A DNA stretch of 64,000 nucleotides, from contig CP028514.1 in NCBI GenBank assembly GCA_003054495.1, positions 2,000,001 through 2,064,000 on the forward strand, given 5' to 3'. The stretch comes from Carboxydocella thermautotrophica. GTDB taxonomy: Bacteria; Bacillota; GCA-003054495; Carboxydocellales; Carboxydocellaceae. The notes under the pieces were generated by a model, which saw nothing but the letters and a program-made list of their open reading frames with translations, was not told the DNA's origin and did no database searches. The translations under genes and the position numbers were made by a program. Positions 51,476 to 63,509 of this stretch are shown here, in pieces (within the stretch, counting starts at the first letter, position 1; every line of letters begins with the position of its first letter).

Positions 51476-52572
51476 GCTCTTTTCCTCCTCTGCCACCAGG
51501 CCAGAGGCAGGAGCAGACCCAGGGGATAGAGAAAAACGAAAATCCCGCCTGCATAACTGAGCCAGTGCAGCAAATAGGCCCGTTGCTCGATATTCTCCGG
51601 CACCATGGCCAGAAAATAGAGAACCGGCAATTGCAGCCAGGCCACCGGCTGGAGCTGGCGCAGGCCCAGCAATCGATTCAGGGTCTGTAAAGCCAGAAAA
51701 TAGGTAATGGCTATACTGTTAAAGGAACTGAGGATCCAGAAAATGATGAAGAATAAATCTAGGCGCTCCAGAAAGGCACTGGCCGGTAAAGTGGCCGCCA
51801 TAGACAGGGATACAATGGGATAGAGCAGAAAATGTATCTCTTCCCGGCCAAAAACGGCCTGAGCTACAATTACCAGTACGGAAATTACCAGCCAGGGCAG
51901 CATAATGCCCCCCAGCAGCCATGCTCCCAGCTTCTCCTGGCTTGACCGTTTCACATTGGGAAAGAAGAAATAAAGGACCCCCACGCCGATAAAACTGGTT
52001 ATCGCCAGGGGCAAACCGCGTACCACCGGCAGCCAGCCCTGTTCCAGCAGGGGCATCAATTCACCGAAGTCAGCATTGTACAAAGAACCCAGGATGATGG
52101 TAAGAAAAAAAACCAGTATCAGAGGTACAAACAGCTGGACAATCCGAGCGATACTCTCTGCCCCGCCAGTGATGAGGGGCAGACAGGTGAGCAACATAGC
52201 AATCACCACCACATCCAGAGGGGTACGGCTGAGCAAAAAGACCTTGATGACATCACTGAACATCCGGGTATTGATGGCAGTTATCATCAAAGCAAAAAGG
52301 GCAAAGAGCCAGCCCATAATCCAGCCCGGAATTTTTCCCAGAATTTCCTGGCCATACTGGATAATATCCTGGTCCGGAAAATAGCGGGCCAGGCGATAGG
52401 CCAGCCAGACCAGTAAGGGCAGGAATGCACCACTGCCCAGGACAGTCAGCCAGCCATCCGCTCCGCTCAACCGGGAAATGTCCCGGGGCAGGCTCAAAAA
52501 CCTCACCCCGAGGATGGTAGCAGTCATCAGCATGGCCAGGCCTTTGCCACAAATTTTTTCCTTCTGGCTCAT
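51472..52572 (-). CDS. gerB: GerAB/APC-type germinant receptor permease subunit
   Basis: This 366-residue protein has ten or so membrane helices of the amino acid permease type used in GerAB subunits (AMLMTATILGVRFLSLPRD near the start, FLSRTPLDVVVIAML in the middle). It is believed to bind the germinant. It overlaps gerA by four bases and gerC by four bases, forming one operon. Confidence 0.9.
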   Translation of the reverse strand: MSQKEKICGKGLAMLMTATILGVRFLSLPRDISRLSGADGWLTVLGSGAFLPLLVWLAYRLARYFPDQDIIQYGQEILGKIPGWIMGWLFALFALMITAINTRMFSDVIKVFLLSRTPLDVVVIAMLLTCLPLITGGAESIARIVQLFVPLILVFFLTIILGSLYNADFGELMPLLEQGWLPVVRGLPLAITSFIGVGVLYFFFPNVKRSSQEKLGAWLLGGIMLPWLVISVLVIVAQAVFGREEIHFLLYPIVSLSMAATLPASAFLERLDLFFIIFWILSSFNSIAITYFLALQTLNRLLGLRQLQPVAWLQLPVLYFLAMVPENIEQRAYLLHWLSYAGGIFVFLYPLGLLLPLAWWQRRKRA

Positions 52573-54062
52573 GGTTTGTCCCCCATTCGCACCTCATCTC
52601 TGGCATTAAAAGTCGAAGGCCTGAGTTTCATAGCCTGCCAGGGCAAACGGAAAATTACATCCTTCCAATCCCGTAAATTAAACGGCACTGCCGGCTGAAT
52701 ATACACCACTCCAAAGCTCTTCAAGCGGACAAAATGGATATTGAGTAAAATAAAACCCAGAATAACTCCGTACATACCCAGCAAGGCCGCCGCAACCATG
52801 AGGGGAAAGCGCATCAGTCTGAGGCCAGCGGCCACATTGTAATGAGGGATAGCAAAGGAAGCGATGGCGGTAATCGCCACAATGATGATCATGATCGGAC
52901 TGGCAATGCCTGCCTGTACCGCTGCATTGCCGATGACCAGACCGCCTACAATGGATATAGTCTGGCCAATGGCCCGGGGTAAGCGGGCCCCCGCTTCCCT
53001 TAACAGCTCAAAGGAAATCTCCATCAATGCCGCTTCCACAAAAGCTGGAAAGGGCACCCCGCCCCGGCTGGAAGCAATTGCCATGGCCAGTTTGGTAGGC
53101 AGCATCCCCGGATGATAGCTGGTTATGGCAATATAAGCCGCTGGCGTCAGGACAGAAAAGAAAGAAGCGATGAAACGCAGAAATCGAGCAAAAGAGGCTA
53201 CCTGCCAGCGTTCATAATAATCTTCCGGGGACTGGTACAATACCGGCAGGGTAGCAGGTAACAGCAAAGCAAAAGGGCTATTGTCCACCAGAATGGCAAT
53301 CCTGCCTTCCAGTAATCCTCCTACCACTTTATCCGGCCGTTCCGTGTGTTGTAACTGGGGAAAAGGCGACCAGAGGTTATCTTCAATGAGCTGTTCCACA
53401 TAACCTGCTTCAATCAGGGCATCCAGATTGATTTTGTCCAGTCGGCGGTTAACCTCCTCTACCAGCTCCGGAGGAGCCAGATCCTTGATATACATCACTG
53501 CTACATCAGTCTGACTGCGTACCCCTAGCTGGCGTAAATCCACCACCAGGCGGTCATCCCGTATCCGCCGCCTCACCAGGGCGATATTGACCATCAGGGT
53601 TTCCACAAATCCGTCCCGGGGACCCCGAATCAAGGCCTCAGTAGCTGGTTCAGTGATGCTGCGGGCTGACCAGCCCCGGGTGGAAACAATCAGACAGTGG
53701 GAACAATTCTGCAGCAGAACCAGGGTATCCCCGGCCAGCAATGCTGTGACGGCCTTGTTCACATCTTCCTCCCGTTTAACTCCGCCAGCACTGAGTAAAT
53801 GGTCCATGACTTTTTCCAGCCCAAAGGTGCCGCGAAATTCCCGGCCTGCGGGGTAGTCAGTGGACAGAATTACCAGTGGTTTCAGCACCTGTTCCTGCAA
53901 AGTGGTTTTGTCCGTCAGGCCATCCACATAAAGCAGGGCTCCCCTGGCCCCACTGGCCCCAATGGTAAAGTTACGCCAGATTATATCCTTCCCTTCCCCC
54001 AGCCGTTCTTTTAGAAGTTGCAAGTTTTTCTCCAGATCGGCACCAAACTTTGCAGCTACCAT
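52569..54062 (-). CDS. gerA: GerA family germinant receptor subunit
   Basis: ATG 54062 with GGGGGAGGG upstream gives 497 residues, the normal GerAA length; a longer frame is non-coding. A soluble N-terminal part (to about residue 275) is followed by five or six membrane helices, including YHPGMLPTKLAMAIASSRGGVPFP, the best-known GerA signature. It is the core subunit of the nutrient receptor that triggers germination. It stands first in the gerA-B-C operon. Confidence 0.93.
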   Translation of the reverse strand: MVAAKFGADLEKNLQLLKERLGEGKDIIWRNFTIGASGARGALLYVDGLTDKTTLQEQVLKPLVILSTDYPAGREFRGTFGLEKVMDHLLSAGGVKREEDVNKAVTALLAGDTLVLLQNCSHCLIVSTRGWSARSITEPATEALIRGPRDGFVETLMVNIALVRRRIRDDRLVVDLRQLGVRSQTDVAVMYIKDLAPPELVEEVNRRLDKINLDALIEAGYVEQLIEDNLWSPFPQLQHTERPDKVVGGLLEGRIAILVDNSPFALLLPATLPVLYQSPEDYYERWQVASFARFLRFIASFFSVLTPAAYIAITSYHPGMLPTKLAMAIASSRGGVPFPAFVEAALMEISFELLREAGARLPRAIGQTISIVGGLVIGNAAVQAGIASPIMIIIVAITAIASFAIPHYNVAAGLRLMRFPLMVAAALLGMYGVILGFILLNIHFVRLKSFGVVYIQPAVPFNLRDWKDVIFRLPWQAMKLRPSTFNARDEVRMGDKP

Positions 54063-54133
54063 GTATCCCTCCCCCTTTCCTCTGTTTATGTATTTTGCTA
54101 CTTTGCGCCAGATAGTATGCAGGCAAAGGAAAA

Positions 54134-54155
54134 GGGACAGTCCCTCAACTGTCCC
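54134..54155 (-). terminator. Weak terminator-like hairpin upstream of gerA
   Basis: GGGACAG pairs with CTGTCCC around eight bases and a short TTTTCCTTT follows on the minus strand. It lies between the stronger terminator at 54.2 kb and the gerA start, so any gerA promoter should be downstream of it. Confidence 0.45.
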
Positions 54156-54191
54156 CACCTGCTCAGATAACTTCTTTTGTCCAACTGGCAG

Positions 54192-54230
54192 AAAAAAGCT
54201 CCTGAACCGGCATGTAGGCCAGTCAGGAGC
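54192..54230 (-). terminator. Terminator of the alaS transcript
   Basis: On the minus strand GCTCCTGA and TCAGGAGC pair with a partly structured loop, followed by TTTTTT, ten bases after the stop of the small helical protein. Confidence 0.85.
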
Positions 54231-54240
54231 CTTTTCCCTA

Positions 54241-54426
54241 TCAGTGAGCTGTCCGCCTAACCGTTGAGCTATCGAGAAAAGCCAGCCACTCCTGAAAAAC
54301 TTCCTGCCGCCGCCGGTCTTTTTCCCGGCCAATGCATTCCATCAGGAAGTCCAGTTCCCTGTTGTCCATTTCTTCTAACTGTTTGCGGATGGCTGCTACC
54401 CGCTCGCTTTCGTAAACGATTTTCAT
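54241..54426 (-). CDS. Small highly charged helical protein downstream of alaS
   Basis: The 61-residue protein is almost all helix-forming and charged (RVAAIRKQLEEMDNRELDFL), with no motif that names a function. GGAGAGG precedes the ATG at a good distance. It lies 74 bp after alaS with no terminator between them, so it is likely cotranscribed. It is called a gene on ribosome binding site, composition and the terminator after its stop. Confidence 0.6.
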   Translation of the reverse strand: MKIVYESERVAAIRKQLEEMDNRELDFLMECIGREKDRRRQEVFQEWLAFLDSSTVRRTAH

Positions 54427-54500
54427 CTATGCACCTCTCCTCGACCTGACTTGTTACCGCAATATTATTCGTCGAGAAGAGGCAAAATCCTTCAGGTAAT

Positions 54501-57164
<2,664 letters not shown>

Positions 57165-57194
57165 CTGTGTCTCTCCCTTCTAAAACTGCGCACT

Positions 57195-57452
57195 TAAAAG
57201 AAAAAACTCTCACCCCCACAGGGACGAGAGTTTCTCTCGCGGTACCACCCTGGTTACCGGCCTGAAACCGGTCACCTCATGGAAAGCGCTGCTTTCCTGG
57301 CTGTAACGGGCCCCCCGGGCCCGGTCCTCCCGGGCCGGCTCCGGACTGGCTGTCACCCGCTCACGCCAGAAACCTTGCAGCCTGTGGGTTTCCTCTCTGG
57401 TGACGGAGTAATGGGCAACTCGGTCCTTCTTCGCCTTTGCTCTCAGTCATGA
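57195..57452 (-). ncRNA. T-box riboswitch leader of alaS
   Basis: The minus strand contains the antiterminator T-box core GGGTGGTACCGCG (57250-57238), followed by the terminator AACTCTC ... GAGAGTT with TTTTTTC. Upstream helices of stem I are visible (GTCACC with GGTGAC). Uncharged tRNA-Ala should bind the leader and prevent termination. I could not fix the specifier codon with confidence. The leader fills the 330-bp gap before alaS. Confidence 0.9.
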
Positions 57453-57458
57453 TGGAAT

Positions 57459-57487
57459 ATTGTAGCATAAGATGGGAGAATTGTCAA
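57459..57487 (-). promoter_or_regulatory. Sigma-A promoter of the alaS T-box transcript
   Basis: On the minus strand TTGACA (57487-57482) and TACAAT (57464-57459) are separated by 17 bp. The start of transcription would be near 57452, matching the beginning of the T-box leader. Confidence 0.85.
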
Positions 57488-57495
57488 ACTGGTAC

Positions 57496-57648
57496 TCAAT
57501 ATTCGAGCCCTTCATTAGCTAACTCTCTTAGAGCTAGTTCATATTCTTTTATAAAACTAGTTACCAGACTAACATAGTTGTTATCTATATCATTCTGCAT
57601 TTGTGCATTATCTTCTTCGTGGCTGTTTTCAGTGTTGCGAATTAGCAT
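57496..57648 (-). CDS. 50-residue protein of unknown function upstream of alaS
   Basis: ATG 57648 is preceded by GGGAGGTGGTAAT, a strong ribosome binding site. The product of 50 residues, beginning MLIRNTENSHEEDNAQM and ending ELALRELANEGLEY, is acidic and probably helical; no domain was recognised. The codons are visibly AT-richer than in the neighbouring genes, which suggests a recent origin or transfer. It lies between the ptsI terminator and the alaS promoter and could be expressed alone. Confidence 0.6.
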   Translation of the reverse strand: MLIRNTENSHEEDNAQMQNDIDNNYVSLVTSFIKEYELALRELANEGLEY

Positions 57649-57694
57649 ATTACCACCTCCCAACTACTATGTTAGTACAGTTCTTACAAATGTA

Positions 57695-57730
57695 AAGAAA
57701 AAACCTTCCACCCTTTAGTGATGGAAGGTT
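57695..57730 (-). terminator. Terminator of the fructose PTS operon
   Basis: On the minus strand AACCTTCCA and TGGAAGGTT pair around eleven bases, and TTTTTTC follows. The stem spans the ptsI stop codon. Confidence 0.88.
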
Positions 57731-59439
57731 TGCAGTAATTCTCTCACTTCAGCTGTGGTATTGAGTTGCAGGGCCCGCTCCGCCAGTTCAGCACATGCCC
57801 TGGCATCCAGTCCGGCAATAATCCGCTTAATCTCTTTGATACTGCCAGCTGACATACTCCACTCATCCAGCCCCAGCCCGACCAGCAACGGTGCCGCCAG
57901 GGGGTCTCCCGCCATACTGCCGCACATTCCTACCCACTTGCCTTCCCGATGGGCAGCATCAATTACCAGTTTAATCAAGCCCAGCACAGCCGGATGGAAA
58001 TAGTCATAGAGATAGGCGACTTTTTCATTCATCCGGTCAACGGCAATGGTGTATTGCACCAGATCATTGGTCCCGATGCTGAAGAAATCCACTTCTTTTG
58101 CAAACCTGGCAGCCAGCACAGCGGCAGAAGGTACTTCCACCATAATGCCCAGCTCCAGGCCAGCTTTGAATTCTTTCCCTTCCTGTTTCAAATCAGCTTC
58201 GGCTTCCTGATAAATCCGTCTGGCCTCCCGCCATTCCTCCAGACTGGAGATCATGGGGAACATAATCTTGATATTGCCATAAACACTGGCCCTTAAAATG
58301 GCCCGCAACTGCGTTTTAAGGAGCTGGGGCTGATTCAAGCCAATGCGGATTGCCCGGTAACCAAGGAAGGGGTTCATTTCTTTTTCCAGCTCCAGGTAGG
58401 GTAATTCCTTGTCCCCGCCAATATCCAGAGTCCGGATAATTACCGGGCGTTCGCCCATGATTTCAGCTACCCGGCGATAAGCCTGGAACTGCTCTTCTTC
58501 ATCAGGCATTTGTTCCCGGTGCATAAAGAGAAATTCAGTACGGTAAAGGCCAATTCCTTCTGCTCCCTGTTCCAGAGCCAGTTCTGCCTCTTCCGGAGTG
58601 CCGATATTGGCCACAATCTCAAAGCATTTGCCATCTACTGTACAGGCAGGCCTGTGGGCAAAAGCCTGCAGTTCCTGCAAACGTAACTGCTCTGCTGCTG
58701 CCTTCTCCTGATATTCTGTCAGTGTAGCCTGTTCAGGATTGATTATACACAAACCTGCCTGTCCATCAATCAAAAGGTTATCGCTGTGATTGATGCTTTC
58801 AATTTCGGCTCCAACTCCCAGAATAGCCGGTATCCCCAGGGAACGGGCCAGAATGGCGGTATGGGAAGTCTTGCCCCCCACTCTGGTGACAATCCCCTTG
58901 ACCAGGTTCCGGTTTAGCTGAACAGTATCAGAAGGAGTCAGGTCGTCAGCGACTAAAATCACTTCCCGGTCAAGCTCAGCTAAGCTCAGCTGCTGCCCTC
59001 CCTGCAAGAGAGTTAACAGCCTCCGCCCCACATCCCGGATATCCGCCGCCCTTTCCCGCAGGTATTCGTTGGGCATCTGTTCGAAGATGCGGGCAAACTC
59101 TTCAGTTACTTCCTGAACAGCTCTTTCGGCCGGATAAGAACGGGTCTCCACCCGTTTTATCATTTCCGGATAAAAACCAGGGTCGAGTAAAAAGCTAATC
59201 TGGCCTTTAATAATGGTGGATTTTTCTTCCCCCAGTGTTTCCCGGGTATAGTCCACCAATTTGTGCAAATCAGCTTCACACTGCTCTTTCGCTGCCTGCA
59301 GTCGCGCCAATTCCCCGGCAATATCCTGTACCTCAGTCAGTTGAGGCTGTTGCTGACTGAGGTGCGGCCGGTAAAGAAACGCCGGGCCCAGGCCGATACC
59401 GGCTGAAACCCCCAGCCCATAAATGCGTTTTTCTGCCAT
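57715..59439 (-). CDS. ptsI: PTS enzyme I
   Basis: The 574-residue phosphotransferase has the phosphohistidine loop GGKTSHTAILARSLGIPA near residue 190, the PEP-binding LYRTEFLFM near 295, and the C-terminal barrel with MCGSMAGDPLAAPLLVGLG. It takes phosphate from PEP and passes it to HPr. It starts within the ptsH stop (TAATG), at the end of the fru operon, rather than in the separate ptsHI operon of many Firmicutes. Confidence 0.97.
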   Translation of the reverse strand: MAEKRIYGLGVSAGIGLGPAFLYRPHLSQQQPQLTEVQDIAGELARLQAAKEQCEADLHKLVDYTRETLGEEKSTIIKGQISFLLDPGFYPEMIKRVETRSYPAERAVQEVTEEFARIFEQMPNEYLRERAADIRDVGRRLLTLLQGGQQLSLAELDREVILVADDLTPSDTVQLNRNLVKGIVTRVGGKTSHTAILARSLGIPAILGVGAEIESINHSDNLLIDGQAGLCIINPEQATLTEYQEKAAAEQLRLQELQAFAHRPACTVDGKCFEIVANIGTPEEAELALEQGAEGIGLYRTEFLFMHREQMPDEEEQFQAYRRVAEIMGERPVIIRTLDIGGDKELPYLELEKEMNPFLGYRAIRIGLNQPQLLKTQLRAILRASVYGNIKIMFPMISSLEEWREARRIYQEAEADLKQEGKEFKAGLELGIMVEVPSAAVLAARFAKEVDFFSIGTNDLVQYTIAVDRMNEKVAYLYDYFHPAVLGLIKLVIDAAHREGKWVGMCGSMAGDPLAAPLLVGLGLDEWSMSAGSIKEIKRIIAGLDARACAELAERALQLNTTAEVRELLQTFHH

Positions 59440-59708
59440 TATTCCTCACCAAACTTGCTTTCTATTAATTGAACCAGGGCTTCTACTGCCGCCTGTTCAT
59501 CATCACCTTCAGCTTCTATGGTAATTTTATCCCCTTTGCTCAGGCCCAGAGCCATCACCCCGAGAATGCTCCTGGCATCAGCCTGATGACCACTGGCGGT
59601 TTTAACAGTAATCCGGGAGGTAAAGCGACCGGCTGTTTCAATCAACAACTGGGCCGGTCTGACATGGAGACCGGAGGCGTTTTGAAGTTCCACTTCGCGT
59701 GCATACAT
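59439..59708 (-). CDS. ptsH: HPr phosphocarrier protein
   Basis: ATG 59708 with GGAGG upstream gives 89 residues. His15 lies in GLHVRPAQ and the regulatory serine in ARSILGVMALGLSKGD, at the position of the HPrK-phosphorylated Ser46. Both PTS transfer and CcpA-type control are therefore possible in principle; no HPrK gene is in the window. It overlaps ptsI by one base. Confidence 0.96.
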   Translation of the reverse strand: MYAREVELQNASGLHVRPAQLLIETAGRFTSRITVKTASGHQADARSILGVMALGLSKGDKITIEAEGDDEQAAVEALVQLIESKFGEE

Positions 59709-59724
59709 AGTTATTACCTCCAAA

Positions 59725-60177
59725 CTACAGATTTTGTAGCAGGTTGACCAGTTCTTCAGCAGAAGCTACGGTGTGCAATTTTTGCCGGAAATCTTCATGC
59801 ATCAGTTTGCGGGAAATGGCGATCAATATTTGCAAATGCTCATTTCCTACCTGTTGTTCCGGTACAGCTATCATAAACACAGAAGTTACGGGTTGTCCAT
59901 CCATAGCCTGCCAGTCTACCGGCTGAGCCAGGCGGGCAAAAGCCAGTCCGGGAGCTTGAACTGCTGCCGATTTTCCATGGGGGATAGCCACTCCGAATCC
60001 AATCCCGGTAGTACCGGTTTCTTCCCGTCTTTTTACAGCATGCAGATACTGGTCAAGGTCTGAAACAAATCCGGCTGCAGCAAGAGCCGCTGCCATTTTT
60101 TCCATGCATTCTTCCTTGCTGTTAACTGTCAGGTCCAACAAAGTCGTGTTTTCATTCAGCATATTGCTCAGATTCAT
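59725..60177 (-). CDS. PTS fructose-type EIIA
   Basis: ATG 60177 behind GAGGAGG gives 150 residues, a separate fructose/mannitol-type IIA domain. The phosphorylated His67 is in GFGVAIPHGKS. It hands phosphate from HPr to the IIB domain of the neighbouring EIIBC. It starts 76 bp after the EIIBC gene and is followed by ptsH. Confidence 0.92.
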   Translation of the reverse strand: MNLSNMLNENTTLLDLTVNSKEECMEKMAAALAAAGFVSDLDQYLHAVKRREETGTTGIGFGVAIPHGKSAAVQAPGLAFARLAQPVDWQAMDGQPVTSVFMIAVPEQQVGNEHLQILIAISRKLMHEDFRQKLHTVASAEELVNLLQNL

Positions 60178-60253
60178 GGTTATTTCCTCCTCAAATGGTT
60201 GGGATAAGGAACAGGAAAACCTGCCCCTTATCCCATTATGCCCTGTTAACAAC

Positions 60254-61618
60254 TTATTTTTGCTTTTTCAACAGGTTGACCAGTAAAGCGGTAACAACAG
60301 TACCTATGACAATGGCCAGCGCATACATCGGCAAATTGCCTACCGCATTGGGAATGGGGAGTACGAAAATACCGCCGTGGGGTGCCCGCAAGGTACAGCC
60401 AAAGGCCATGGAAAGAGCACCGGTTACAGCTGAACCAATCATGATAGAAGGAATTACCTTGAGGGGATCAGCGGCAGCAAAGGGAATGGCTCCCTCGGTG
60501 ATGAATGAAATCCCCAGGACTGCGGCTGCTTTACCAGCTTCTCTTTCTTCCTCGGTGTATTTGTGAGGAGCCAGCAATGTAGCCAGCCAGAGACCCAGGG
60601 GCGGAGTCATCCCGGCCGCCATGACTGCTGCCATGGGCCCATAAACATCACTGCCCAGCAAACCGACAGCAAAAGTATAAGCGGCTTTGTTGACCGGACC
60701 ACCCATATCAAAAGCCATCATCGCGCCCAGAATCAGGCCCAGCAGCACGGCATTGCCGGCACTCAAGCTCTTCAACCAGGCAGTCATCGCATCCATGATA
60801 GTTTTAATCGGAGTACCAATTACATAAATCATCAGCAGGCCTACAATCAAGGTAGCAAAAAGAGGTATGATGAGTACAGGTTTAAGGCCTTCCAGATTTT
60901 TGGGCAACTTAATGTTATCCTTTAGCCATTTCGCTACATAACCGGCCAGGAAACCGGCAGCGATACCCCCCAGGAAACCGGCACCGATCTTAGAAGCCAG
61001 CATACCGCCTACCAGACCAGGAGCCAGACCGGGCTTTTCAGCAATGGAAAAAGCGATAAAGCCGGACAGTACAGGCACCATCAGAGCAAAGGCAGAACCG
61101 CCGCCGATATCCATCAGGGCTGCCGCCAGAGTCCCTTTTTGTTCGAAAGCCTTGATGCCAAAAACGAAGGAGAGGGCAATCAACAAACCACCGGCTACGA
61201 CAAGAGGAATCATATAGGAAACCCCATTCATCAGGTGCTTATAGGCGCCAGTCCGCTGTTTGCTTCTTTCTTCCTTGATTTGCTCTACCTGAGCTACATA
61301 AGCGCTGGCAGCCGCCTTTTTGTTAAGGGCCTCGTCCAGCAGTCTTCCCGGGTTCTTGATAGCTTCACCAACTGAGGCTTTGACAACCGGCTTGCCGGCA
61401 AAACGGCCTTCATCGACATCGGTATCAGCAGCAACAATAATGGCATGAGCGTCGGCAATTTCCTGAGGAGTAAGCGCATTTTCCACTCCCACTGCTCCTC
61501 TGGTCTCTACTTTCAGGTCGATGTTTTTTTCCTTAGCTGCTTTAATCAATGCTTCTGCTGCCATGTAGGTGTGGGCAATCCCGGTCGGACAAGCAGTAAC
61601 GGCTAAAATCTTTTTCAT
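60254..61618 (-). CDS. PTS fructose EIIBC
   Basis: ATG 61618 gives 454 residues. The IIB domain begins at the N-terminus with the phosphocysteine Cys10 in [18 protein letters not shown]. The membrane IIC domain follows from about 135 with eight or more helices and [16 protein letters not shown]. It imports and phosphorylates fructose to fructose 1-phosphate. It stands between fruK and the EIIA gene. Confidence 0.95.
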   Translation of the reverse strand: MKKILAVTACPTGIAHTYMAAEALIKAAKEKNIDLKVETRGAVGVENALTPQEIADAHAIIVAADTDVDEGRFAGKPVVKASVGEAIKNPGRLLDEALNKKAAASAYVAQVEQIKEERSKQRTGAYKHLMNGVSYMIPLVVAGGLLIALSFVFGIKAFEQKGTLAAALMDIGGGSAFALMVPVLSGFIAFSIAEKPGLAPGLVGGMLASKIGAGFLGGIAAGFLAGYVAKWLKDNIKLPKNLEGLKPVLIIPLFATLIVGLLMIYVIGTPIKTIMDAMTAWLKSLSAGNAVLLGLILGAMMAFDMGGPVNKAAYTFAVGLLGSDVYGPMAAVMAAGMTPPLGLWLATLLAPHKYTEEEREAGKAAAVLGISFITEGAIPFAAADPLKVIPSIMIGSAVTGALSMAFGCTLRAPHGGIFVLPIPNAVGNLPMYALAIVIGTVVTALLVNLLKKQK

Positions 61619-61647
61619 AAAATTTCCTCCCCCTCTTGCTATATAGC

Positions 61648-62592
61648 TCATCTCCAATTGATAACCTTGACTCGGGCCAGATTGGCCTCCACTTCTTCCC
61701 GGGTACAGACCTGGGTTCCCGCTTTGGAAGCTGCAATGGTGCCTGCTGCTGTGGCCCAGGCTGCAGTTTCAGCCAGAGGCTTTTGTTGCAACAGAGCATA
61801 GACCAGAGCTGCCACCATGGTATCCCCGGCTCCCACTGTACTCTGCGGCACTATGGGAAAGGGCTCGGTTACGATCACTTCCTCCCGGTTTAACACTACC
61901 GCCCCTTTACTGCCTCTGGAGATTACCGCCAGCTCCACTCCTTGTTCCAGTAGTTGACTGCCTGCAGCGATGATAGCTTCCGTATCTTGCAATGAACGGC
62001 CCAGCAGATTTTCCAGTTCTGCCAGGTTGGGCTTGACCGCAAAGGGTTGAGCGGCAAGACCAGCGCGCAGGGCCTCTCCATCGGCATCCAGGACTACTTT
62101 CACCCCCTTTGCTTTTGCTCTGCTGATCAGTTCCCGATAAGTATCAGCAGCAGCTCCCTGGGGTAAACTACCGCCCAGAATCAGGTAAGCCGTCTGTTCC
62201 AGAACTGAATCAAGCAGCTGGTAAAACGTTTGCATACGAGCAGAATCCACTACAAATCCAGGTTCATTGATTTCCGTAGTTTGTCTGGTGGCAAGATCAA
62301 CCACTTTCAGGTTGGTGCGGGTTTCCCCCGGTACGCTGACAAAAGCAGTCGTTATCCCCTCATCCTCCAGAGCCTTTAACAGCAGTTTACCCTGCATTCC
62401 AGCAATGAACCCGGTAGCCAGTACGCTTACCCCGAAATTTTTCAGTACCCTGGCCACATTTACCCCTTTGCCCCCGGGGTCCAGCCGTACCTCCTGAACC
62501 CGGTTTAAGCTTCCTGCGGTAAAGCCTTCGACAGTTACCGTCTTATCCAGAGCCGGGTTTAAAGTTACCGTGACTACTGCAGCTGAATTCAT
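61648..62592 (-). CDS. fruK: 1-phosphofructokinase
   Basis: The 314-residue PfkB-family kinase has [17 protein letters not shown] near residue 40 and the catalytic base motif [16 protein letters not shown] near 245. It converts fructose 1-phosphate to fructose 1,6-bisphosphate, completing uptake by the adjacent PTS. It follows fruR by 11 bp. Confidence 0.95.
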   Translation of the reverse strand: MNSAAVVTVTLNPALDKTVTVEGFTAGSLNRVQEVRLDPGGKGVNVARVLKNFGVSVLATGFIAGMQGKLLLKALEDEGITTAFVSVPGETRTNLKVVDLATRQTTEINEPGFVVDSARMQTFYQLLDSVLEQTAYLILGGSLPQGAAADTYRELISRAKAKGVKVVLDADGEALRAGLAAQPFAVKPNLAELENLLGRSLQDTEAIIAAGSQLLEQGVELAVISRGSKGAVVLNREEVIVTEPFPIVPQSTVGAGDTMVAALVYALLQQKPLAETAAWATAAGTIAASKAGTQVCTREEVEANLARVKVINWR

Positions 62593-62603
62593 TTTGTTTC
62601 CTC

Positions 62604-63407
62604 CTATGGCTGTGCAAGATGAACCTGAACTCCTTTTTTCTTCAAAGCCATCACCACCTCAACGGGAGCAGCAGCATCCATGATGCAGTGATCAATATCG
62701 GCCAGACCGGCAAATCTGGCAAAAGAAATGCGACCGATTTTACTGTGGTCAGCCAGCAGAATTACCTGGGTAGCCGCTGCAATCATTTTGCTTTTTACTG
62801 CCGCTTCCAGCAGATTGGGAGTGGTTAAACCTTTTTCTAAATCCAGCCCATTGGTAGCGATAAAAACCTTGTCCACCCGTACCTGCTCCAGGGCCCGTTC
62901 GGTTATGGGCCCGACCAGGGCCAGCGTCTCCCGGCGCAGACTGCCTCCGGTCACCAGTACCTCGATACCGGGATTACCCTGTAATTCCTGGGCAAAGAGC
63001 AGGGAATTGGTGACCACTGTCAGGTGATTGAAGGTTTTAAGCTGCTGTACCAGATGAAAGGTGGTTGTGCCGGAATCCAGTAAAATGGTATCGCCATTTT
63101 CAATCAGCTTAACTGCTTCACGGGCAATGGCTTCTTTTTCACTTTTAAACCTGTCTTCTTTTTCCCAGTAAGTGGGTTCAAAATTAACTGCCTGCAACGA
63201 AATGGCTCCACCATGGGTCCGGTTTAACAGTTTGGCTTCTTCCAGTTCTTTCAAATCCCGGCGGATAGTGGACTCCGAAACCTGCAAAAAGTTACTGAGC
63301 TCCTGTACTGATGCACGACCATGCTTGTTGACATAGTCCAGAATCAGTTGTTTGCGTTCCTCCCCAAACACCTGCCAGCCCCCCAGTGATTGCCTGATTT
63401 TGCTCAT
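62604..63407 (-). CDS. fruR: DeoR-family transcriptional repressor of the fructose operon
   Basis: The 267-residue regulator has an N-terminal DeoR HTH (RASVQELSNFLQVSESTIRRDLKELEEAKLLNRTHGGA) and a C-terminal sugar phosphate-binding domain with LLDSGTTTFHLVQQL and LADHSKIG. Fructose 1-phosphate is the usual inducer in this family. The gene is first in the operon and lies behind a tandem operator array, which implies autoregulation. Confidence 0.93.
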   Translation of the reverse strand: MSKIRQSLGGWQVFGEERKQLILDYVNKHGRASVQELSNFLQVSESTIRRDLKELEEAKLLNRTHGGAISLQAVNFEPTYWEKEDRFKSEKEAIAREAVKLIENGDTILLDSGTTTFHLVQQLKTFNHLTVVTNSLLFAQELQGNPGIEVLVTGGSLRRETLALVGPITERALEQVRVDKVFIATNGLDLEKGLTTPNLLEAAVKSKMIAAATQVILLADHSKIGRISFARFAGLADIDHCIMDAAAPVEVVMALKKKGVQVHLAQP

Positions 63408-63410
63408 TTG

Positions 63411-63472
63411 TTGATTGTTTTTGATTGTTTCTGCTTATTTTTGATTGTAATTGATTGTTCTGGTCTTGTCAA
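63411..63472 (-). promoter_or_regulatory. fru operon promoter with DeoR-type operator array
   Basis: On the minus strand TTGACA (63472-63467), 17 bp, TACAAT (63449-63444) form a strong promoter. Four copies of the 10-bp unit TTGATTGTNN lie at 63411, 63421, 63441 and 63451, and the unit at 63431 is a degenerate fifth. The units have one-helical-turn phasing and overlap the -10 and the start region, a typical repressor position. Confidence 0.85.
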
Positions 63473-63477
63473 GAGCA

Positions 63478-63509
63478 GAAAAAAACTTCGGCCCGTTTTA
63501 GCCGAAGTT
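63478..63509 (-). terminator. Terminator of the CopZ-like gene
   Basis: On the minus strand AACTTCGGC and GCCGAAGTT pair around eight bases and TTTTTTC follows. The stem overlaps the gene's last codons; the fru promoter begins a few bases later. Confidence 0.88.

Noticed and set aside
54063-54332. Longer GerA start
   Set aside because: It would include two terminator hairpins; ATG 54062 has a strong ribosome binding site.
63411-63460. Short tandem repeats considered as a CRISPR remnant
   Set aside because: The 10-bp units without spacers and their position over a promoter fit a DeoR operator array.
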